Shown here piece after piece: positions 59,461 to 64,000 of a DNA stretch of 64,000 bases. Origin of the DNA: Armatimonadota bacterium. GTDB taxonomy: Bacteria > Armatimonadota > Fimbriimonadia > Fimbriimonadales > Fimbriimonadaceae. Location of the stretch: positions 591,805 through 655,804 of the forward strand of contig JBAXHT010000001.1 of assembly GCA_037138755.1 (NCBI GenBank). Direction: 5' to 3'. The notes beneath the pieces are model-generated. The model saw only the letters and a list, made by a program, of their open reading frames with translations. It was not told the DNA's origin and did no database searches. Made by a program: the position numbers and the translations under genes. Within the stretch, counting starts at the first letter, position 1. Every line of letters starts with the position of its first letter.

Positions 59461-59466
59461 GTTATC
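59461..59466 (-). promoter_or_regulatory. -10-like hexamer GATAAC, leaderless start of the kinase gene
   Basis: GATAAC on the minus strand is exactly 6 nt before GTG 59454. The rest of 59467-59587 shows no gene. Confidence 0.45.
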
Positions 59467-59587
59467 GGCAAGCGAGCCCTAGTTCTAACCATATGAATTC
59501 CAGTTAGGACATAACAACGAACTGACCATTCAGACTATAGGACGTCCATTTCTTTGACTGAAGCGGCAGAAGCGTGCCGCGACGCTG

Positions 59588-59794
59588 TCAGCTTGCCATC
59601 CGCAGTGACAACATGTGATTACAGCCTTGGTCGTCGGGCGTCAGCGAGACCTGATGGTTCTGAACATCCCAGTGCGAACCGAACAGGATAACATCGTCTC
59701 CTGCTTCTGGCACCACGAAGAACGGAAGAATCATCTCCTTCTTGGATGTTGGAGAATCCAACGAAACCCGAACTCGTTTGGCGGTTTGCTTCAC
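59588..59794 (-). CDS. Possible small CDS or gene remnant downstream of tmRNA
   Basis: A 68-residue frame from a GTG, open further upstream to a stop near 59842. Its composition looks protein-like (SLDSPTSKKEMILPFFVVPE, GSHWDVQNHQ) but no family is recognised and no ribosome site or -10 box precedes the GTG. It may be a small gene or the tail of a larger gene broken near the tmRNA locus. It is the only candidate in the ~400-base gap between the kinase gene and tmRNA. Confidence 0.3.
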   Translation of the reverse strand: MKQTAKRVRVSLDSPTSKKEMILPFFVVPEAGDDVILFGSHWDVQNHQVSLTPDDQGCNHMLSLRMAS

Positions 59795-59860
59795 ACTTCT
59801 TTCAACGCTGAGATGAGCTCGGAAGTTCGTGCTCTGGCGAAAGACCTAATCAACAAAAAC

Positions 59861-60213
59861 TGGTGGAGGCGGGGAGAATTGAACTCCCTTCCAAAACCGC
59901 CTTCCCAGCATTACCACGAGCGTCTTCTCAGTTTGGATTTTTGTGATGCGCCTCTGCCGAGACCGCCTAGCGCACCCTTAGTCCGATTGTGTTTAGCTGG
60001 GTCTACTACGAACAGAAGCTCGCCCTAGCGATCCAGATTTGGCTACACGAGGATCAGTTCTTACTGGCTCAGAACTGGCTCATGCGCGGCACTTAGGCTG
60101 CGAATGCAAAGTTATTGTTTGCAGTTATTTTTTACTCGTTTTTTACGTGGCCAACGAGAATCCACGGCTCGCAACGATGAGTCGCTTCGGTCCTGTCGAA
60201 CCCTGACGCCCCC
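59861..60213 (-). ncRNA. ssrA: Transfer-messenger RNA (tmRNA)
   Basis: 353 nt. The ends form a 7-bp tRNA-like acceptor (GGGGGCG with CGCCTCC, one G-T pair) followed by A and an encoded CCA. The T arm GGGAG-TTCAATT-CTCCC is perfect. The resume codon GCA at 60122 opens a tag frame ending at TAA (60093) that encodes ANNNFAFAA. Stalled ribosomes are rescued and the tag marks the product for proteolysis. A TTTTTGTT run follows the CCA. It is the one-piece form; smpB is not in the window. Confidence 0.96.
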
Positions 60214-60279
60214 AGTTGTCTACTTAGTATGACGCTCGTTGAGAGTCTGAGGTTCTCGGTTTGCGGTTTTCGGTTTCAG

Positions 60280-60285
60280 TAAACT
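60280..60285 (+). promoter_or_regulatory. -10-like hexamer TAAACT, leaderless start
   Basis: TAAACT is exactly 6 nt before GTG 60292, choosing that start among TTG 60289, GTG 60292 and ATG 60307. Confidence 0.5.
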
Positions 60286-60291
60286 GGTTTG

Positions 60292-60579
60292 GTGTCGGCT
60301 TTAGAGATGTTTCGGAAGGTTTCGTTGGCGGAAGGGTGCTCGGCGCTTTTGCTGTTCTTGGTCGCGATGCCGATGAAGTATTTGCTGGGGAATCCGGTAC
60401 TGATCAAGCCGGTTGGGATGGTCCACGGGATTCTGTTCTTGGCGTTCTTGGTGGCTTTGGTTCGGGTTTGGATTGCGGATAAGTGGCCGCTCAGCAAGCT
60501 GATTCTTGGGTTTGTGGCGGGGAACGTTCCGTTCGGAGCGTTCTGGTTCGAGCGGCGGCTACGTGCTGAAGATGAATAG
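60292..60579 (+). CDS. DUF3817 family small membrane protein
   Basis: 95 residues with three hydrophobic segments. MFRKVSLAEGCSALLLFLVAMP, then a KYLLGNP loop, then KPVGMVHGILFLAFLVAL give the DUF3817 pattern (the first segment is split at SLAEG). The function of the family is unknown. The stop overlaps the next gene's start, so they are coupled. Confidence 0.85.
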   Translation: MSALEMFRKVSLAEGCSALLLFLVAMPMKYLLGNPVLIKPVGMVHGILFLAFLVALVRVWIADKWPLSKLILGFVAGNVPFGAFWFERRLRAEDE

Positions 60580-61216
60580 TCCCGAATTGAGCTTCGAAGA
60601 GTGGTTCACCACTCTATCGAACTTCAAATCCCGAGACGAATTGTGGGATTGCGATATCCGCATGAACACTCTGCCCCCAGGTGTGATTGCGACCTACCTT
60701 GAACGTCTCCTGAGACAATCTCCGGCGCTTTGCGCTGACATGGATCCTGAGCAAATAGGTTTTATGATCTGGTTCTTTCAGGGGAGAGCAAGTGAATATT
60801 GGAGCGACGTCAGAGGCAAGGGCGTTTCCGATGAACAACAGATATCAACTGTGACGGCTCTCAAAGTCTTCTACACAGAGTTTTTAGACCCGTACTTTGT
60901 GAACTCAAGGCACTCAGACATCGGTGAGGCAGGTGACGCGGTTTACATGATGTGGGACATGGATTGCCTGGAGGGGGCCGCCATGTTCCCTGGCTGGGAA
61001 CACTTGGTCCAACCAATTCTGGATGTTCTTAACGCCGCTCTGTGGTGCAAATCATACGAGTGCCAACGGAGTGCGCTGCATGGACTCGGACATCTCCATA
61101 GTTATCATCCTGATCGGGTTGAACGTGAGATTGATCTAGCACTCAAACGTTCTGGACACATAAAACTCTCTCTGCTTGAATATGCAAAAGAAGCTCGACG
61201 AGGAAGGGTTCAGTAG
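60572..61216 (+). CDS. Hypothetical protein, 214 aa
   Basis: ATG 60572 overlaps the stop of the DUF3817 gene; the longer frame from 60506 lies inside that gene and is rejected. The protein is helical and rich in Trp and Leu, with a C-terminal ALHGLGHLHSYHPDRVEREID segment (His-rich, split at HSYH). No family recognised, though the helical-repeat feel and the CQRSALHGLGHL pattern recall HEAT-like immunity proteins. It converges on the MmcQ/YjbR gene with no spacer. Confidence 0.65.
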   Translation: MNSPELSFEEWFTTLSNFKSRDELWDCDIRMNTLPPGVIATYLERLLRQSPALCADMDPEQIGFMIWFFQGRASEYWSDVRGKGVSDEQQISTVTALKVFYTEFLDPYFVNSRHSDIGEAGDAVYMMWDMDCLEGAAMFPGWEHLVQPILDVLNAALWCKSYECQRSALHGLGHLHSYHPDRVEREIDLALKRSGHIKLSLLEYAKEARRGRVQ

Positions 61217-61537
61217 TCATCGGAGCGGAAGAGGTTCGGGTGCGACGTGATAGGATGCATCAATCAATTGGTTTGCAGTCACATCCGCAAGTTCTTCGAT
61301 TTTGATCAGCACGTACGGATACCGTTTGTAGTGGTCGGTCTTGAAGAACTTCGTTCCTTCCATTGCCAATAGCTCATCATGTAGTTCCCAGGGGACGCGG
61401 ATGGCGAGCGTGGTGCCTTTGTCGCGGAGCCGCGCAATGTGGCGACCCTGGCGAAGCAGGTCGATTTCGTGACGCCCGACTTTCTCTTCTACGTCGGGAA
61501 GAAGTAGCGCGATGGCTGCGAAGTCGTCGTAGGTCAC
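61217..61537 (-). CDS. MmcQ/YjbR family protein
   Basis: 106 residues. The short double-wing fold of the family is suggested by LLPDVEEKVGRHEIDL, TTLAIRVPWELHDELL and FFKTDHYKRYPYVLI. The role is uncertain; the family has a CyaY-like/DNA-binding-like fold. The ATG overlaps the stop of the upstream membrane protein gene (ATGA). Confidence 0.85.
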   Translation of the reverse strand: MTYDDFAAIALLLPDVEEKVGRHEIDLLRQGRHIARLRDKGTTLAIRVPWELHDELLAMEGTKFFKTDHYKRYPYVLIKIEELADVTANQLIDASYHVAPEPLPLR

Positions 61538-62103
61538 TCTTCTCTCGGGAGCGTCAATGTTGCGGAGGCATCCATCGTCGGGAGTTTGGGCATGATTGGG
61601 GCTAGTCGTCCTGCTTGCTCAGGAGGATCAATCGGACGATCATTAAAGGGAACTTCCTTTGATACAACTTGCCGAACAAAATTGAGGAATCCAGCAATAA
61701 TCTCGGCGGCAAGATAGGTGGAGCATAGCCCAATAAACCTCATGTCTTGATAGGCGTGCCAGGCGAACGAGATGACGCCTGACAAGATCGTCAGAAGAAT
61801 GGCTCCCAGGAAAAAGTTGGTTTTTGTTGAGAAGGCAGTTCTCTGCGAAAAGGCAGACCTTTGTGGAATCCTCTTACGCTCATCAAGTCCTTGACGGATC
61901 ATCCCGGAGACGAGACCAGAAATACAGACCACAATCACATCCCATGGGCTAGACAGAAACTCAAAACAAACCCACGTGGTGCCCAAATAAAAAGCTATGA
62001 ATCCCCAGAATGAGAAATTCTTAAAGCTCTCCAGAGCTAAAAACTTGGGTCGATGCATCTTAGCCACCTGAAATACTGTATCAGGATTTGTCTCAGACGA
62101 CAA
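61534..62103 (-). CDS. Hypothetical membrane protein, four helices
   Basis: 189 residues from a TTG, with about four hydrophobic helices (FSFWGFIAFYLGTTWVCF, VIVVCISGLVSGMI, FFLGAILLTILSGVISF, FIGLCSTYLAAEIIAGFL). A polar N- and C-terminus flank them. No family recognised. TTAGAT lies 9 nt before the TTG. It is the first gene of a pair with the MmcQ/YjbR protein. Confidence 0.6.
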   Translation of the reverse strand: MSSETNPDTVFQVAKMHRPKFLALESFKNFSFWGFIAFYLGTTWVCFEFLSSPWDVIVVCISGLVSGMIRQGLDERKRIPQRSAFSQRTAFSTKTNFFLGAILLTILSGVISFAWHAYQDMRFIGLCSTYLAAEIIAGFLNFVRQVVSKEVPFNDRPIDPPEQAGRLAPIMPKLPTMDASATLTLPREE

Positions 62104-62214
62104 ACCATTGCCATCTAAATGGAGAAAGGTTAATGATAAACAAACTTGTTCTGATCGGGCTTGTCACACAGTTGGATACTCGACCTCCCGAAACATAACC
62201 GAAGCCAAGGAGAA

Positions 62215-64000
62215 CTAACGCCCTGTTCGAGTTGACATTCGCTCCGAATAAACTACCGCCGCAACGATAAACAACTCGGGCAAGTCGAAGTCGGCGAGGA
62301 TGGCGCCGTCTTTACCTAAGGAGAGGGCTTTGATCGCGTTGACCTCGTCGCCGTTTCCGTGAGCCTCCAGGGCCTGGTTCGCGTGCTTCGAGCGCTTACC
62401 GCCGATGGTAAGGAGGGTGATCATGAGCTGATCTCGCTCCATGCCGGCGCTCATGAGGGCTCGGTAGGCTTGGCTTTCGACTCCGTAGATTCGCGCAACG
62501 CCGAGGAGGCAGCGACGGCGGGTGGTCATAGAGACGCAGCTTTTGGCGACTTCGAGGATTCGGGGGACATCTTCAAGGGTTCCGTTGACGCCGAGCGCGT
62601 AGGCGACTTCGGCACAGCCTTCGTCGTCGTAAAGTACGAGGGAGGCTCGGCAGGCATCGGCGGTTTCTTTCAGTTCAAGTTCTCCGGCGGCTTCGGCTGC
62701 AGCGATGCGGACGGAGGGGTGCTTGTCGGTGAGAGCGTGGCTGATTGTCGCCGCAATTCCGGGTGCCTCTAGATTCCGGAGAGCCTGCAGAGCGGACCGT
62801 CGCAAGTCAGGATCGGAAGGATTCTCCGCGGCATGAATCAAAGCATCAACCGCTGTCCGGTCCTCTCCAGCACCGGGAAGTTGAGCAATCGACCGCGCCG
62901 CTGCGCGACGCAGTACCGAACGCGGGGCGTCCAAGAGCTTGATTAGCTCCGGAATCGCTGCCGGGTCGCCTAGGTCGCCCAAAGCTTCCACCGTTTCTTC
63001 TTCGACCAAATCTGGGTGGTCTCGGAGCTGGTGTATGAGATCCTCAACCGCCGCCTGGTCTCCAAGCCGCCCAAGTGCCGAAGCGGCCTGCCGACGAACC
63101 CGCGGCGAAGGATCGTGAAGAGCCTTGATCAGTTCATCCGAAGCAAGAGCAAAGCCATGACCCGCGATCTTTTGGATCGCGTGTTCGCGCTCCTCGGCGT
63201 CGCCGCTCTGGGTAAACGTCTTCATTGCTCGCAGCCCTTTGGGCGTCACGCTCTTCAGATTCCCCATCGTCTCGCGGAACGAACGGCTACCTTCCTCACG
63301 CACCGGTATCAGCAAGAGAAGGGCGACAAACCGGATCCCGACCGCGCAGATGAAGGTGAATTTGTAGGCAAGGTCCGTATCATGCCCGGTTCGGAAGAAA
63401 CTGAGCATCGCCGCGCCAAGCAGCGGCGGAACTGCGCCAGCAATTGACTGAATTGCCATTGCCGAACCCAGGTATGTCGAGCGCTCTTCCGGGGGGGACG
63501 TCGAGAAAATGATGTTGTATTGGCAAAGAGCGACTCCGCTGAAGACCATGCCCATCAAAATGTGACAACTGTAGAGAAGTCCAATATTGAAGGCCATGTG
63601 CTCAGTTCCGGGTTGAGTAAACAGCCACGCCGTCGGCGTCAGCAGCATCCCCATTCCGACCAGCCCAAGAATCGGCTTGTTACCGTACTTGTCCGACAAG
63701 AACCCCCAAAACTTGGACATCGAGATGTTCCCCGCCGCATGGAAGAGCCCAAGGAGCTGGACGTGGGTCTGATCAAATTTCAGACTCTCGAACGCATAAG
63801 CCGCCCACAAGTTTCCGGCAAACGATTGGCCGGCAATGAATACAAACAAGAACAGAATGACTCGAACAAACTGTTTGTTCTTAAAAGGGGAAACAAGCGC
63901 ATGAACCGTCTCCTGCACGTTCGCCCGAATCGGCTCCTCACGCGTAACGTCCGCCATTTTGAAGAAGTAGTGCATGCTCACAAAGCTGAGCACGAGCCCG
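62215..64000 (-). CDS. MFS transporter fused to HEAT repeats (5' part missing)
   Basis: The frame is open at the right window edge, so the N-terminus is absent. About 240 residues with six or more membrane helices match the C-terminal half of a major facilitator protein (GFLSDKYGNKPILGLVG is the MFS motif A loop). They are followed by ~320 residues of tandem HEAT/PBS-lyase-like repeats (DPSPRVRRQAASALGRLGD and about seven more). Such repeats usually bind proteins, so the transporter may be regulated or tethered through them. The substrate is unknown. Confidence 0.85.
   Translation of the reverse strand, partial: GLVLSFVSMHYFFKMADVTREEPIRANVQETVHALVSPFKNKQFVRVILFLFVFIAGQSFAGNLWAAYAFESLKFDQTHVQLLGLFHAAGNISMSKFWGFLSDKYGNKPILGLVGMGMLLTPTAWLFTQPGTEHMAFNIGLLYSCHILMGMVFSGVALCQYNIIFSTSPPEERSTYLGSAMAIQSIAGAVPPLLGAAMLSFFRTGHDTDLAYKFTFICAVGIRFVALLLLIPVREEGSRSFRETMGNLKSVTPKGLRAMKTFTQSGDAEEREHAIQKIAGHGFALASDELIKALHDPSPRVRRQAASALGRLGDQAAVEDLIHQLRDHPDLVEEETVEALGDLGDPAAIPELIKLLDAPRSVLRRAAARSIAQLPGAGEDRTAVDALIHAAENPSDPDLRRSALQALRNLEAPGIAATISHALTDKHPSVRIAAAEAAGELELKETADACRASLVLYDDEGCAEVAYALGVNGTLEDVPRILEVAKSCVSMTTRRRCLLGVARIYGVESQAYRALMSAGMERDQLMITLLTIGGKRSKHANQALEAHGNGDEVNAIKALSLGKDGAILADFDLPELFIVAAVVYSERMSTRTGR

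Noticed and set aside
59615-60028. A 137-codon plus-strand frame across the tmRNA 3' end
   Set aside because: It runs through the conserved tRNA-like part of ssrA; base pairing explains that sequence and no start signal is present.

Overview
The window is bacterial chromosome of roughly 55% G+C from a Gram-negative-type (diderm) organism. It has outer-membrane-type barrels, a Wza-like SLBB export protein and several large secreted peptidase, VPS10 and DUF5916 proteins. The mix of families, with gyrB, hom, pyrD and ribE scattered singly among short convergent and divergent units, resembles Armatimonadota (Fimbriimonadia). That placement is inference from gene content only. I see no rRNA, tRNA, insertion sequence, integrase or CRISPR array; the only RNA gene is tmRNA.

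Layout: 0-9 kb holds the 3' end of a TerC protein, a GlcD/GlcE oxidase pair, an isochorismatase-like hydrolase, an ankyrin protein, an S9 peptidase, ATP-dependent PEPCK and a pterin dehydratase. 9-15 kb (mostly minus) holds a seven-SLBB polysaccharide export protein, a nucleoside hydrolase, ornithine cyclodeaminase and a secreted esterase. 15-19 kb is a ribose-type ABC importer operon. 19-29 kb holds an M3 peptidase, a DUF4038 glycosidase, a YdeI-like protein, a Fic protein with an overlapping VbhA-like ORF, an ALDH7 dehydrogenase, a flavin amine oxidase and gpsA. 29-42 kb holds tandem DUF5916 paralogues, a three-gene operon matching the polyprenyl-phosphoryl-arabinose pathway (UbiA-type transferase, DprE2-like, DprE1-like), a VPS10 protein and two cyclophilins. 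42-54 kb holds a DUF5117-type metalloprotease, hom-surE, ribE, gyrB, a secreted PPC-like protein, pyrD and a TauE/SafE exporter. 54-64 kb holds an ECF sigma factor, a class A beta-lactamase, a small ORF with its own promoter motif and terminator, a two-component pair, tmRNA, small conserved proteins and an MFS-HEAT fusion running off the end.

The most interesting signals are these. (1) A -10-like hexamer lies exactly 6 nt upstream of the start codon of at least thirteen genes, which implies widespread leaderless mRNAs and resolves many start codons. (2) An ECF-type GGAAC-N17-CGT promoter motif precedes both the sigma gene and a 55-codon small ORF. (3) A VbhA-like antitoxin ORF overlaps the 3' end of its Fic partner on the opposite strand. 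(4) There is a compact arabinose-donor operon with Ala at the position of the drug-target Cys of DprE1.
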